The position numbers and the translations under genes are program-made. A stretch of DNA of 64,000 bases from Diprion similis (taxonomy: Eukaryota; Arthropoda; Insecta; Hymenoptera; Diprionidae): assembly GCF_021155765.1 (NCBI RefSeq), contig NC_060110.1, positions 3,720,001 to 3,784,000 on the forward strand, in the 5' to 3' direction. Of the stretch, positions 11,947-25,486 are shown in pieces (the stretch's first letter is position 1; each line of letters begins with the position of its first letter). The notes beneath the pieces are model-generated. The model did no database searches and was not told where the DNA came from. It saw nothing but the letters and a program-made list of their open reading frames with translations.

Positions 11947-14900
11947 ATGGCGCTAGACTTTGCGGCTACCTACAAGGTGCTCGTTTTAGGAGATTCGAAC
12001 GTTGGCAAAACTTGCATAGTTCATCGCTATTGCGACGAGCGATACTATGACACTTACATATCAACCATAGGTGAGTCTTTCTAGTGTACTTCGTCTAAAC
12101 ATTATAGTTCTGCAGTTCAAATTGTGCGTTATACAGTGTTGGTGCTTTTCGATTTTAATTTTTATTTCACGGGCTGTTGTTTTGTCACATGTTTTGACGA
12201 ATCACTTTCTCAGTCTATGTCTGTCGTTCGGTATGCATTGTAGTTCCGATTTTTACTCTGAGATAGAAATTTGCTTTTCTAGGTACACTTACAGACTTTG
12301 ACGGGTCAATGTTTGTAATGTATAGATTCGAGGCGCCTGGCTGTCTGTCGGGAAATACGTTGGGATCTTCTTAAACAACGCCATTTTGAAATTGAATAAA
12401 AATATCATTTCTTATCAGTACTCAATTCATGGTAGTGTGTTTTTTCGTTAATAATTTCTTGTTAACCTTCTTTTAAGTGGCAACGTTTAGTAAATATTGA
12501 CCTGAATGATACTCCTGAAATCGTGTTCTACATTATATACTCTATATAGTTTCACTGTTGAGGCATTACGTACGATTTATTTCATAAGTATTATTATTTG
12601 CAATATCTCTTTACGACAGCTTATACAAAGTTTTCTTAGTCAATAAAATATTCTGCGTAGGCTACAAACGCAAGAGTCGTATCTTATAAACAGTTTGCAA
12701 ATCCTGTCAATCGTAGGATCTTCCGTCCCTTTTTGTTCTCGTCTGCTATAATCATATATGTAGACAACTTAATCGACCTTCTTGATTCACATGAGAGATT
12801 TTTTTCTTCGTACCCATAAGGTCAGTTATAAAAAATATCGATAGATGTGACGTTTCGTGTTGACGATTTCGTTCATCTATGAATGTATTTTTATCATTGA
12901 CCTTGGATACTAAGGGAAAAAAAGTATCTCATAATCATATATGCAATTTATACACAGTACCTTAAATAATAATAGTTGAGAACAAAAGAACTCAGGGTCT
13001 TCGTGTTGTTACTATAATTTTGATGTTTTTTACAAAATTTTTGCGGGTGAAAAGCACGTAATAAGAAATATTTATTTTCATAGTTTAGAAAAGATGTTGC
13101 GTCTAACTAGCGAATATTTTTTTCGGGTTTAAACCTAATGAAGGAAATTTTTATTAGCGTTAAATTTTATCGGAACTGCAATGATACGACTCATAAATAG
13201 CCAATGAAAATAAACTAGCAGTTCCGAGACTCAATATATAACTATTCTATATTTCTATCAACCGTACATCTGAAAATGAACATTTTTTTTTGTAGGTATC
13301 GACTTCAAACAAAAAATTATCAATTTAGATGGTACTCCGATTAAACTCCAAATATGGTAAGTAATTTTTGTTCTACGTCAACTGAGGCAAAAATAACATT
13401 AAATTTTATTCGATTGATATTAACTATAACATCTTACTAAATATTAATATTTATTGACGTTAACTCACTTGCAGTATTAACGAACTCATCGATTCCACCC
13501 AGTCTGTTTATCAGAATAAAAATATTAACTCCAGAGATTATGTGCTCGGTATTATTAAAATTGATACTCAATCCAACCGTTGAAATATTTCATCTTATTG
13601 ATTTGAAAACTTTAGAGAGTCTCTATATTTTGTAACCTGTTGTTTTAAATAATTCAAATCGGGGTTAACTTTGTGTGTGACTTGTATTGTATACTTGAAC
13701 CCAATAGAAGTTGTACAGGGTGAGTCCCTTCGAGTATCAAGAATGGGAGGGGCTTAGTAAACGCGAAGGCACATCCCTTTAACCAATCGACGGGGTGAAA
13801 GTGTGGTTTCACGAAGCGATACCAGCTGTACAATTGATAATCAAAGTTAGTTTCCCTACTTCACTTCGATGTGTCTGATCGCAAGCTCTTGTGATTAGCT
13901 CAGGGATCCTCGAAACGTTTATTCTGAAATCTATCAATAGTAAATACTAGCCGGATTAGTCGCTGTTGATATTTTTTTCCTGTAATAAGAAATTTAGTAT
14001 CCTTTTCCGGTCACGATCACAGTCTGACGCAATTGTTCTGACCGTTGATTGTTGGCTGAAGGGATGTACCTTCGCGTCTACTAAGCCCTCCAATTTTCGA
14101 AACTTGAAGCGACTCACCCTGTACATGAAACAAAAATTACAGTTGAAAATTCTTAAAAAAGTATAATATGTACTCAGGTATACACTTTCGATTTTAGTTT
14201 TGTACTGTGAAATGCAATTTTAATGTTTAGTTTTGAAGTAACTTATAATCTGTTGACGCTTAAAATTGGGTTTTTTCATTTCAAAGCACATTTCAATCAT
14301 CACATTTTATGGCGATGAGTAAATGTTTACTTTTCATTACCTAAATGATGATATATGAAAAGTATTGGTTTCGATCGAAAACGACTTTTCCTAATTTCAA
14401 TGAATGTTGATGTTTTCAAACCTTTGGTATAAAAAACGGGTTTTTAGGAAAATGTTGATCTGTCAAAAGAAAATCCAAATTTCAAATTTATAATAACGCT
14501 TGCAATGATCTCGAAAATGGCAGGATGAAAAATAAATTAATATGGATTTACATGCGAATGATGGGGTATCAAATCAATATAACCATGTCCCATAACGTCT
14601 AACGTATATTTTTAACGAAACAAATGAAAATTCGAAAAATTTGAAGCACTTCGACAGAATTTATACGATGTTGATAAAAAGTATTATACGAATTACTATA
14701 GAACGGATGAGGCAATACGAAGTTGAGAACAATTTTATGAGACAAAAAAAGTACTTTTTTGATCACACAGTTCGCGCTCCTTCCAGTAAATGAGTTAGTT
14801 TATAAAGTAATGGAAAAATAATATCCAAGTTTTCCTATTTGTGGAGATGGTGAACTTTCGAAAATTTTCTTAAAAAAAAAAAAAAAAAAAAAAAAAACAA

Positions 14901-16904
14901 AATGCTTCTGAATATAGATGCAGATCTTGAAATACAACACCGAAAAAACTGTGAATCAAAAATCGCAGACCAAAATATTACAGCGTTTTCATTTTGATTG
15001 AAAATTCTCCAAACATATATGTATATGTAATTCTTGGGAGAGCAGGTTGATCAGAAAGTGACTAATTATGACAAGAACCTTTAGGCGTTATCTCTAGTGC
15101 CATCTCAATCAGATTTGAGGCTGACTCACGTTTTGTCTTTCAGGGACACCGCTGGCCAAGAAAGGTTCAGAACTCTTACGACGGCCTATTACCGTGGAGC
15201 GATGGGCATTCTTTTGATGTACGACGTTACTAGCATGGAAAGTTTCAATCATCTTTCGTATTGGCTTCGTAATATCCAAGAGGTAAATAACATTGAAGAA
15301 AAAATTACTATTAGTCGTCATATAAACCACCGCGTCGTAATAATTTATTAATGTCAATTAGTTTTCTCGATTCTTTATGAGTTTTCTTGTACAGAGAATG
15401 ATTTACTACATTCTACTGGTAGAAAGTAAGCTTTGCAATAAGCTTCTAACAGGTCATACTAGATAACACGGCAATTCGACGGTTATTCTAATCATCAAAA
15501 AATACTGTCATTTTTTAGCGTCAATTTTGGTGCCGTGTTGCCTGGGTGTAATCACCAAAATTTTTTATGATTGTGTCTGACCTGTATCTACTATATAAAT
15601 TTTTTCTAGAACTCATTTCAATTTTTAACTTTACTTGAGTTGCAGTGATTTAATAATTGTACATATGTACGTACATAAAATATTGTAACTGTTGGCAATA
15701 TTTCTTACATATTGTGAGATACCATCATTATCATTTTACTTTTTCGTTCGAATTTATTTTCGGAAAATAATTCAACAAACGCTAGGTAAGATTTCTAATT
15801 ATTATTATTTTTTGCTGGGAGATCTGTCTTTGTGAAATTGCACGACCTTTTTACCCTTCTTGTGTGTACATTAATTATACGAATTGAAAATCGATACAAT
15901 GTTTTTCAATTTCTGCACTTTGCTCAAGCGAAAAAAATACATTGCCTGCGGATCAGTAAAATTCTAATATGGATAACAGACTTTGCTAGACGTTATATAT
16001 AATTTAGACAATTAGAATTTCCTCTCGTGGCGTTAGAAAGCGGTCCTTAAATATATTGCAAAAAACCATTTTGAAACAAGTCATTCTATGAGTTGAGCAT
16101 GACATTCCAGGTATCAAAAAGAATATAGAAAACGTTACAAGCTTGTCGGATGCAGATCTGTAAATTTAAATCCATACTTTTGACACAATCTATCGAAAAA
16201 ATCATTTCTAAATAGCTAGCAGAATTCGTAGAAGTGTTTGTAGTTGGTGGCGTGATAAATAAAATGGCGTTAGCAGTACGAAAGTATTTTAAGTAAATTA
16301 AACTTAAAATACCCTAATGACAAGTATTTTTCTTTTTGCAGAATGCCTCGCCAGACGTAGTAAAAGTATTGGCAGCTAATAAATGTGACGCGACAACTCA
16401 CAGAGCAGTTGATGCTGTCAGAGGAAATAAAATTGCTGAAAATTTCGATATGCCGTTTTTCGAGGTTTCCTGCAAAGAAAATATAAACATCGAAGAAGCG
16501 TTCTTAACTCTAGCAAGGAGAATACGAGAACAACGGGGTCGTCGAGTAAGTCATATATATACTGAATTCTACACCATCTAGTTCCGTATTTTTTTTTTTT
16601 TTTTTTATTAAAAATTTTTTTTTGCAGTACACATCTTGCTTTCTTCGCTTCATATCTAATAAAAAAAAAAATCTCATGCCAAGTTCCAATTAGATTCTCT
16701 ATTTAAAAAATTTTAAGTTCAAGTTTAAGATAAGTTTTGGTTGTTGCTTTGTTTAATGATACATGGCGACTTGTAATAACATATGAAAATGTTTCTTTGT
16801 CAAAGGCAAGCCTATTCGAAGCTTCGGAAAGGGAAGGATCAAATGCAGTGATAACAGCTCAGTCACCGTCGCAGCAAGGCGATGCCTGGCGTTGCACGTG
16901 TTAG
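11947..16904 (+). CDS. Rab-family small GTPase (RabX4/Rab15-like), complete
   Basis: Five coding exons: 11947-12070, 13296-13356, 15144-15282, 16342-16545 and 16806-16904. All junctions are GT-AG and in phase; the protein is 208 residues. Rab GTPases recruit effectors to vesicle membranes in their GTP form. Visible motifs: P-loop GDSNVGKT (15-22), switch I with STIG (39-42), switch II WDTAGQER (62-69), base-recognition NKCD (121-124), EVSCK (149-153, in place of the usual SAK), and a C-terminal RCTC, giving the CXC double-geranylgeranylation motif. Exon 1 encodes the P-loop and the start ATG is the first in frame. The switch region [20 protein letters not shown] is typical of exocytic Rabs; from memory the overall pattern best fits insect RabX4 or Rab15-like proteins, but the subfamily needs a tree. 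Last acceptor (tttgtcaaag) has a weak pyrimidine tract. Confidence 0.93.
13716..14121. mobile_element. Mariner-type MITE in Rab intron 2
   Basis: The element begins CAGGGTGAGTCCCTTCGAGT and its other end, reversed, reads CAGGGTGAGTCGCTTCAAGT. It is flanked on both sides by TA (13714-13715 and 14122-14123), the target duplication typical of Tc1/mariner elements. The terminal inverted repeats continue for about 75 bp (GGAGGG..CTTAGTARACGCGAAGG). No transposase is encoded in its 406 bp, so it is non-autonomous. It sits in the sense intron well away from both splice sites. Confidence 0.85.
14872..14897. repeat. A(26) homopolymer in Rab intron 2
   Basis: An uninterrupted run of A about 250 bp before exon 3. 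It may be the tail of an old retroposed copy or a simple repeat; no identifiable retroelement body precedes it. Confidence 0.7.
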
Positions 16905-18655
16905 CCTGGGGCTTGATATTATCTGACTGCTGGGTCTTTAGTGACAGCTATATGAGGCTCCTTGAAAAAAGTGGTATGGTTTTATAATGCAAAGCTCAGC
17001 GATATTATGATATTTAAATGATATAAAAAGTATTGAAGTATTCAAAGTATTAAGGTCTTAATCTTAGGAACGTTCGTTCATTCCTAATTTTTAAGACTTA
17101 TAGAAAAACGAGAAAAAGAAAAAAAAAAAAAACAAACACTTACGGAATTTTATATACGTACATAGTATTCATATGTTTTTTTTTTTTTTAACGTTGGCTG
17201 AGTAGAGAGGAGATCATTTTTTTCTCGAATCTTTTGGTAAGTGTGTCAATTTAAATGTTTTATTAGAAAACGACTCTGATTGTGTTTTTGTATATTTTTA
17301 ATCCGCGATTAACTTGTCAGCTTGATATTTATTGGCAGTTCTGCTTATTGAGATATTCTTCAAAAATTCTGAAAAATTTCATTCGTTATTTCGATTATTT
17401 CAATGATTATAAATCCGTGACAGAATAAGTTGTTCATTTTACTTCATTAGTTTGTGAAATATTTGAAAAAAAGGCTTTAAATGTCCTCGACTTTGTGAGA
17501 AAAATATGATTGTGAAGACAGTGAAATTGGAACTGATTTTGAATAAGAATTTTCAGAAGTACGGTAAAAAATTTGGTATAAAGTAATTTCATCTTTTATA
17601 CAATTTCATAATGTTTGTTACGGAGTAAAGAATACTGAGGATTTTTTTTTATCAATTCTTAAAACGATGAAACATTGATTTGTGTGAATCGAAGATTTTC
17701 AAAGTACATATTAAGAGAAACAGGATAGAAAATTATTCCACTGTGAAGCTGACCTCGAAACGCTCGCACACAAAACAGAACATTTGACAATCTTGAACGA
17801 TTTTGTAAAGTCGGAATATTTTTCTTATCTTAATTGTTTAGCAAGTTCTTCTGTATCGTGTAACTCAACGTTACTTATGATATTATTAAAATTTTAATAC
17901 AACAAATCACTTTCTAAGGAATCTGAGGATCTCTGAATACGTTCGCGTGAAAAATTTTGCAAAAAAATTGACTTACCGACCGGAAAACTTTAGACCAAAT
18001 TATTTCGTCTGTATATAAGTATGAAAAAAAAATGCGATAACAGTATTGGAGTATAAGTGCTACTCTTACGAGGAAAATATGTTAGTTACAGGATTTGTCA
18101 AGCTTTAGGTTCATTTGATATTAAAGTAGTTGAAAATATGTCATTATGTACGTATATAAAAGCAGTTAATGGGGCACAAAATGCAAGATTAGTTGATTTA
18201 TGAAACGGAAAAAATGAAACATTACAAGTTAACGTGCTTTTAAATTCTGTAGACATCGAAGGATTCAAAAGATAAATTAAGGACGTATAGAGCTACTATA
18301 TTAAGGTCTACATATTCCTTATAACCGTACATCTATTGTACGCAAAAATGCAACGGCTTTATAGGACATTTGCGTTGGAGATTCAACCACATGTTTCCAC
18401 ATTTATTATTATTAGATAATAATCGCCTGCAGGTATAGAAAACGTAAAACCGTGACAGAAGAAACCTTCATCTCGTTGTCAATATTATGATTTTAGTTTA
18501 AAGTAAAATTGATAAACTTTCCATGCTGTACGTCAATTCTTAGATATTTTGAAAAACTTATAGAAGAACTCTAACTGCTTTCGGACGCATGAAAATAATG
18601 CTTTCAAGTTTAAACGGTTTAAAATAAATTTCAAATACCATTTTCGTGCTGCTAT
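16905..18655. other. Rab 3' UTR and AT-rich intergenic DNA
   Basis: No further coding exon is seen after the TAG at 16902-16904. The end of the transcript was not fixed: no well-placed AATAAA was found close to the stop codon. Confidence 0.35.
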
Positions 18656-19305
18656 TGGGTTTTTTTTTTTTTTTTTTTTTTTTTTTTGTTACAATAGTGA
18701 GTCAAAACTACGTACATGAAGATGGACCAAAAATTGTTTTCTATAATATATATTCTAAAATATTATCTCACCAATCAATTATTCAATTCAATTGGGGCTT
18801 GTTTTGTTCAAAAATATGTAGACACAGTATTTATTTCCATATTTCTTTCATTGGAATGAATTTCAAAAACAGTTCAACTGATTTACTTTAAATTCGTTAA
18901 AAATTTGCCATGAAACGATTATTTTCTAGAAAAAATAGTCACCGTTTGAGGCTTAATTTTTCGTCAAGAATTTACCATTTCTTTATCTAATTACCAAATA
19001 CTAAGATGATAATAAAATGAACGTGGAATCGTCGCATAGCGGACAAACAAGAATACTGTCTCTGAATTCGAAGTGACTCCGTTTGAGCCGTTTATGATAA
19101 AAGCGTGCATTGGGCACCTGAAAACATGTCTGAAAACGTTTCTTATAAATTAATTCCAATAAAAACGAATGCGGAAATGAAGATTGACGCACATACATGC
19201 TTTCGAATAAGACAAACCCCAATCGAATCGAGCAATTACTTATCGAGATACAAATTCCCAAAATTCAACCAATTTTTTTTTTTTTAACCGTCTATTCGTA
19301 TATGT
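18656..19305. repeat. Palindromic MITE-like element, copy 2
   Basis: Diverged arms at about 18690-18880 and 19110-19300. CAATTCAATTGGGGCTTG (18784) pairs with the reversed CGATTCGATTGGGGTTTG near 19215-19232; TTGGAATGAATTT pairs with TTGGAATTAATTT. The right outer end, reversed, reads CATATACGAATAGACGGTT, like the left end of the element at 3151. A run of about 28 T lies at the left end (18660-18687). Same family as copy 1 but longer. Confidence 0.55.
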
Positions 19306-19429
19306 CTATTCCTGAATAGTAACTGATAATGAGATGTAAGATTGATCCGTTATTGTGATTCAGGTAAAGGCCTCGTGGTTAGGAATCAGTTGATTTGTAT
19401 GTATGTAGGCGTTTGGCCTGACACTCACA

Positions 19430-19765
19430 AGGAGAGGATCAGACCTCCGGATCATGGATTCCTTAGCCCAAAAAAGCACTTCTGACGTTTAGTTCCATTC
19501 ATCCATTGGGTCTGAGATAATAATATATCCATGATTTACATTAGAATTTAATGAAAACTCATATTTAAGTACAATGATGTACGACAGATTTTGTTTATTG
19601 CAGCATTTCATTCAGCAGAATTTTAATTTGATCAATTTTAACGGCACATTGGATGGAACTACAGACCAGAAGGTCTATATTTTGAGCCAAAGAAACAACC
19701 CTTTGAAGATTTTCACCAGAATCCCGGATTTGGAGGTGACTTTGACACTCTCCTTGTGAGAGCAA
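19430..19765. repeat. Diverged inverted repeat with CTCACAAGGAGAG ends
   Basis: CTCACAAGGAGAGGATCAGA near 19431 is matched, on the opposite strand near 19750, by CTCACAAGGAGAGTGTCAAA. Further in, TAGTTCCAT blocks at about 19490 and 19652 also pair. The arms have diverged with small gaps. Probably an old palindromic element; family unknown. Confidence 0.45.
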
Positions 19766-22700
19766 GTCGACGGTAAATATAATTGATAATCTTCGTTTTT
19801 GCTGGCAGAAACAAAAAAGCCTTCATTGTGCCTATTAACGAAGAAAAATATTAAAGCGACATAAAATAAGCTGCTTTGTATACACGGAGTAAATATCATA
19901 AATGGCGCATATAAGATACCTAAAAAAATTATTTGTGAAAATTACGTGAATGGGATGAGAACAACTATAGTGGAATTACAAAAAAATTTCCATAACAATA
20001 TACATGTATTGCAGCATATGTGTATGTAAAAGAAATTATTCAATCAATTGCTTGAAGTGAGCTAAATCTAATTAACCGTTCATGAATCGGTACAAAGATA
20101 ATCGATTTCTGACAGGCTTTGTATTATCGCGAAATAATGTATTATTGTTGCTTTTGTATATTTGTAACTTACAGCAATTTGTATAAACTCTTTGATATAT
20201 GACTATCCCATGTGCTAAGCGTTTGTAGCTCGTTAAGGTTAATTAATTATGAATTGGGGCGGGTGTCTTGTTTAAAAACACATTTCGGTTTAAGAAATTT
20301 TTATTCAAGTACATATGTTGCTTCTCTAAACGCACAATTTATCGTCGACACGATATGATCTCTTAACAGGAATCGCCCAATTCCGTAGAAACCATTGCAT
20401 AACAAGCACCAAAGCTAATCGATCTAGACTAGAAAGTATTTACTGTAAAATTACAATTTCTTTATACCTATTGTTTTCGTTAAAACGCTGGATCGTAATA
20501 TTATCTCCGCCCCATAGGAAAAATTTTCTTCTCTTGAGCTGGTCTTTGGAGAAAATTTAAGAGCATTTTATAAAAATTTGTTACCATTTGTTACATCTCA
20601 CGTTGTATTTTAACGCTTTTCGCCATAGTCCAATTTTACGCACTCTGGAGTGCCCTGACCAATATTAATTTTACTGCAGGGTTTATCAATTGTGCAATTT
20701 TAAATTTGAATTTAAATAAACGAAACCTTGATCAGTTATATTCAAGGCAAAACACTACCATGTCAATTGCTTATGCTCTTATCTGAACTGCGCAGAGGCC
20801 CATCCTCAAAGCTGTTTTATAAAAATATAATATCGTATCTATTACCCATGAACGAGGGGTTGACCTGCATTTTCGTAATCCGGTATGAACTACTCGTGAA
20901 ATCTTATAAAGCATCTGTAACCTCGTGAAATAATCCGTTGAAATCCCATAAAATTTCTGATATCCAATGAAATTTTTTGAAATCCGTTGCAATTTTAGCA
21001 AAATCTAGTAGCGCACTAGTAATCACGTTGGTGTTAAATCTGTGAGTGAAGTAAAGCTCAATTTGAGTATTAAAGCCCGTTGATGAATACTAGCAAGCAA
21101 TGTAAACACTAGTGGTCTCCGGTAATAGATATTACTCATCAGTTATGTCACAACCATAGGAAAAAACATGGCTAGTTATGACAGGTAAGTTGTTACAGTA
21201 AAATTGGACATAACATGCTTGAGCTGATGAAGATACTACGTGAAATATTGTATTAAATTTTTTCGAAAACTTTTAAGGAATTATTGAGAGACGGTATAAA
21301 GTAGCGAAGCAAGCAAAGTGGTTTGCATGAATTTGAATGATATTGTTTTAGCTTAAACTTTCAAGAAGATGTAAACTGTATAAAGCATTTTCTGGATATC
21401 GTACTTTTCATTTGCTATCAATACTACATACTGCCACTGACATATCCCTCTGGGAAGAGACTGGTGATAATTTTTTAGGGCTAGATACGTCAAGCTCTAC
21501 AAGAATTAAAAGTGCCCTGGTAAAATTTTATTTGTGGAGATGATGATCGTAAGTTATAGTTACAGAATTATAATCATTCAGTGCATCCCATGTGTTGCAA
21601 GAGATGGACTCAGGTAATGAGATTTGCTAATGATAATCTTCGTTAAATTTCTGAATAGTACAATTTATACTGATTTGCGTCACGAGAATTTTATTAATAA
21701 GTCTAAACATAATTTCTACTAAAAATGTATTCATTTTAGTACGATCTATTATATTGTTAAGATATTATGTTGCTTCTCAAAACAAGTAAACCGTAAAATT
21801 TTAAGAATAAATTACATGGTCACATGAGTATACTTTATTAATCAAAAATACTTAAAAAAAAAAAAAAAAAAAAACAACAAGTAATTGTATTTGCTCGATC
21901 TAAATAACTAAAGTACATCTTATTCAATCTAAAACAAGATGCATTTGTTCAATTCACGTCTACTTGGATCTTTATTACTGATAGCACGTCTCGTGGAATT
22001 GAATCAACGCAGTTAAATATTTTGTTCGCCGGGAGTAACAACTGCTGGAAATTGTTCATTTATTACGAATTTCTAGAATTTAACTATTCTTTTTATCAAT
22101 CAATTATATGCATAAAACTGTGATATCTATGAGGTTATAAAAAATGTGTAATTAAGTAAAGTTATGAATGGATTAATTCACATGTGAGATTCCAGCAAAT
22201 CTTAATTAACTAATACTGCCTAGCCGATTCACGTAAATAGAATTACAACTTGGTATTAGTGACTTCATTTTCATTTTAACGACTTTACTTCTCTTTGTAA
22301 GAACTACCCCGCTGTGAAGCAACTCATTGAAATACAAATATTCTTCACACGTGAACATAATATTTTTGCAACGTTGCGTTGATTCAAGGATGACAAATTA
22401 AACGCGTACAATACTTCGGAGAACGTCCACCTGTCGATAAATTTTAATTTTCTAGATTTTCACTCAAAAATATGCTGTCTATAGATGATTATTGAGTTAA
22501 AATAAATCCCAATCTTCAATTCCTCTCGCCTATCTAAATTCAAGTTATACACCCTTGTGGCGTGGCGAAGCAGCAGCACGGCATCGAGAATTGTAAGTAG
22601 GCTATCAGCAGATGGTTTTAGATTAATTTTGCGAATAAAAAGTGCAGACAACTCTGAGTGCAAGCTGTGAGGCTATAGTTTTTTCACACGGATTCGATAT

Positions 22701-23818
22701 ACTGCAAAAAATACAATGAAAAAAGTTTAATAAAATTAAATATGGCCAAGGCTGATGAACATGAATTTTTTTGCCGATAGATGTCTCAGCGCCATATTTT
22801 CTTTCCCAAAAGTAATATTACATAAGATATCAGATAACACACCACTTTGTGGCAAAACTGAGTAGATACTGTACTTGATTGATAGCACTTAACGCGAATT
22901 CTATAACAATTTACACGCAATGTCGCTTAGTTTTCGTCAGCCTCAAAGGGATATTGGTTTTGTTTTGCTTAAAATAGTGGTCAGTGATCCATTCTGCGAT
23001 TTTTTCAGCATTTGTACTATTAGCAATGATTGTATAATAATAAACATATGTTCGTAACCTTTCAGTTAATCACTTTGTAGTATAACTCGGTGTCTGAATG
23101 GATCAAAAATAAACAAGTACACTTTTCCATGTATTGCATGGACTTGTGTTGTTTTCTGCATTGAGAAAACATATATTTATGTTTGTAATATCTAGTATCT
23201 TCTCACGATCCAATTATTTATTGTTTAAATTTATATTTCTGATTACAATGTTTAATTACCTCATCAACAATCAAGATAATATACTCGAAAAGCAAAAACT
23301 TAGTTATCTATGGATCATATTATTCGGTTATAAAAAATGAACAGTTGGAAATAACATGGGAAAAACTATCTTTGAGGCAATTGTTTTCGAATTATTTGAA
23401 TTTGATTTGGAGGGTGGGCGGCAAAAATTCGTCAACACCCTAAATAAGGACGACTCTAATGTGAGGTGTGGTGTTGAACGTACTACGACTACACATTGAC
23501 AAATAAATTGAAAAAATTTAACGTCTTTATTTGATGCGGTATAAATCTTTATTGTGTACATATTGACTAAACTTTAAAAGGTTATTTAATGTATTACGAT
23601 AGTACAATTCGTGTAAATTAACAGTGATCATTGCCAACGTCACATGCTGAACGAGAAATAATTAAATAGCGCTATTGAGTAATGAGGTGAGTCAAGAAAA
23701 CAATCACATACATTCTGGGAAAATAAAATGTAAATATCCAGCTCTGTATTTTAGCAAAGCTGAAATGGAATTGTTGGAAGTTCAAAACCCTATTCCACCA
23801 CTATGAGTTGCGTTAATA
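19766..23818. other. AT-rich non-coding DNA
   Basis: No convincing exon, RNA gene or strong repeat was recognised, apart from an A-run of about 20 near 21854. Short open frames on both strands show no recognisable domain and lack splice context. Confidence 0.35.
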
Positions 23819-24404
23819 CCGTGTTAGCCCGAATATAAGTCGAGGTTTTTGGTAAGCGACTTTACCCTTAAAAACCGTAATCGACTTATATTCGGGACTT
23901 TTTAGGGGATTTGCATTATCAACTGGAAATTCCGTTATCGACCGATAATTGTAGTATTCTCGCAACGCAATATTCGTGCACTGCGCGTGCGCGCCTAATC
24001 TCGAGAATCGAATATTCGAAGTTCAATTTTTTCTAAGCATCAGTCTGAAGTTGGAAGAAGCAAATTGTTTATCAGATGTTTCGTGCATGCAATAATTGAG
24101 AAAATGAATGTTTGGAGTGAAAATAGAATGGAGTGAAGGGTTTTAAAGACAAATCAAGTGCACAAAAACGTTCGTCACAGTTACGATGCGAACTTTAAAC
24201 TAATAGTTGTGCGCGAAGCCGAAAACACCGACAATCGCCGAGATCCGTTGAAGTACGGTATACCGGAGAAAAATGTACGCGATTCGCGTAAAATGAAGCA
24301 AAAGCTAAAGTATTCTGAAATTCGACTTATATTCGGAATTAAAAAAGAACGTCCTGAATCAGCATTCAAAAATTGGGTGTCGACTTATATTCGGGCCAAC
24401 ACGG
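23819..24404 (+). mobile_element. Non-autonomous pogo/Tigger-like DNA transposon
   Basis: The left end starts CCGTGTTAG then CCCGAATATAAGTCGA. The right end, reversed, starts CCGTGTTGG and continues identically, so the 25-bp terminal repeats differ at one base. TA dinucleotides flank both ends (23817-23818, 24405-24406), as for Tc1/mariner/pogo insertions. The motif CGACTTATATTCGG recurs twice more inside, near 23881 and 24323. The interior keeps a fragment of a pogo-type DNA-binding domain. The catalytic DDD/E region is absent, so this is a deletion derivative that would depend on a transposase from elsewhere. Near-intact ends suggest fairly recent activity. Confidence 0.88.
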
Positions 24405-24414
24405 TAAGTTTATA
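24140..24414 (+). pseudogene. Remnant of pogo-type helix-turn-helix (CENP-B-N-like) transposase N-terminus
   Basis: An open frame without an ATG near its start (it opens after TGA 24134-24136) encodes SYDANFKLIVVREAE, then YGIPEKNVRDSRKMKQKLK. This is the layout of the first DNA-binding helix-turn-helix found at the N-terminus of pogo/Tigger and CENP-B-type proteins, whose usual form is RDWRK where this copy has RDSRK. The frame then runs through an internal copy of the terminal motif and the right terminal repeat (STYIRANT), stopping just beyond the element. It is therefore a truncated transposase fragment and not a host gene. Confidence 0.75.
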
Positions 24415-24808
24415 AGAAGTAAATAAAACACGATCTACAGCTATCGATGAGGATAAAGTCGGGTAATTTTAGCTAGCAATAAAAAATGAACCGCCCTTGA
24501 TATTTAACGTCGTAACTCACGATCAGTTTCACTCACTCGTTAGGTTTACTTGATCGACCGAATCTTCAGCCATACAATACTGACAGCAGTCACAATTTGA
24601 ATACTTAAATAACTAGTAACACTTATTTATTTACAAATGTATAATTCCTAAGATGTACACTATTCAGTGTAAAGATTGTATAAATACTAGCGCATATTTC
24701 TTCCATCGTGGAACTTGAATAATATTTACAAAATTTAGTGAACGACTAATAATTTTTTTTTATCAAAGAACAAAATACCGTTCGCGCTTCTTCAAAAACG
24801 TATAACGA
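24405..24808. other. Spacer between the transposon and NHEJ1, probably including the NHEJ1 3' UTR
   Basis: No coding exon. TTTATT on the plus strand near 24627 would be an AATAAA polyadenylation signal for NHEJ1 on the minus strand. Confidence 0.4.
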
Positions 24809-25444
24809 CTAAGCAATAAAGTCATGAATATTTGGCGTTTTCTTAACGATTGCAGATTTTTTACTTGGTTTTTTAACAGAAGCCAGCGAGATGTTTACTA
24901 CACCATTTGTCATAGGTCGTTTTTGCCAATCCTTTCTGATTCGCATATTAGTTCTGGAACTGCTTGGTCTTGGTTCATCGACATTTTGTTCAGGTATTTC
25001 CATGCTTTCAACTTCTGTCTTGATGTTAGGTTGAACAGAATTCGTACTGCTGAAATTAATACCATCTATGCAGTAGATTTCATGTTATAAAATTCTATAG
25101 CTATGATAGGTTTCTGTCGAACGTTTAAGAGATTTCATCCAATTTTGAAAACTAATTTATATATGCCAGTTAACAAATAAGAATATTTGTAAAACCACAA
25201 TACAACTATCAGTTATCAACCTAATTCTGTTTACCTTGGCTCTTGTTGCGAAGAGTTGTGACTATCATTCAATGAAGAATCACATTTTTCCAATTCATTA
25301 TGAACGTTCATCATGGATTTAAATGCTTCTAAGCATTCATTTGATTGTGTTTTATGTACAGAAATCTTATTCTCAAATATATCCACACTGTATGGCGGTG
25401 TTTCAATATTTTCTAAAATCGTAAAGAACATTTATAATTGAAAA

Positions 25445-25486
<42 letters not shown>

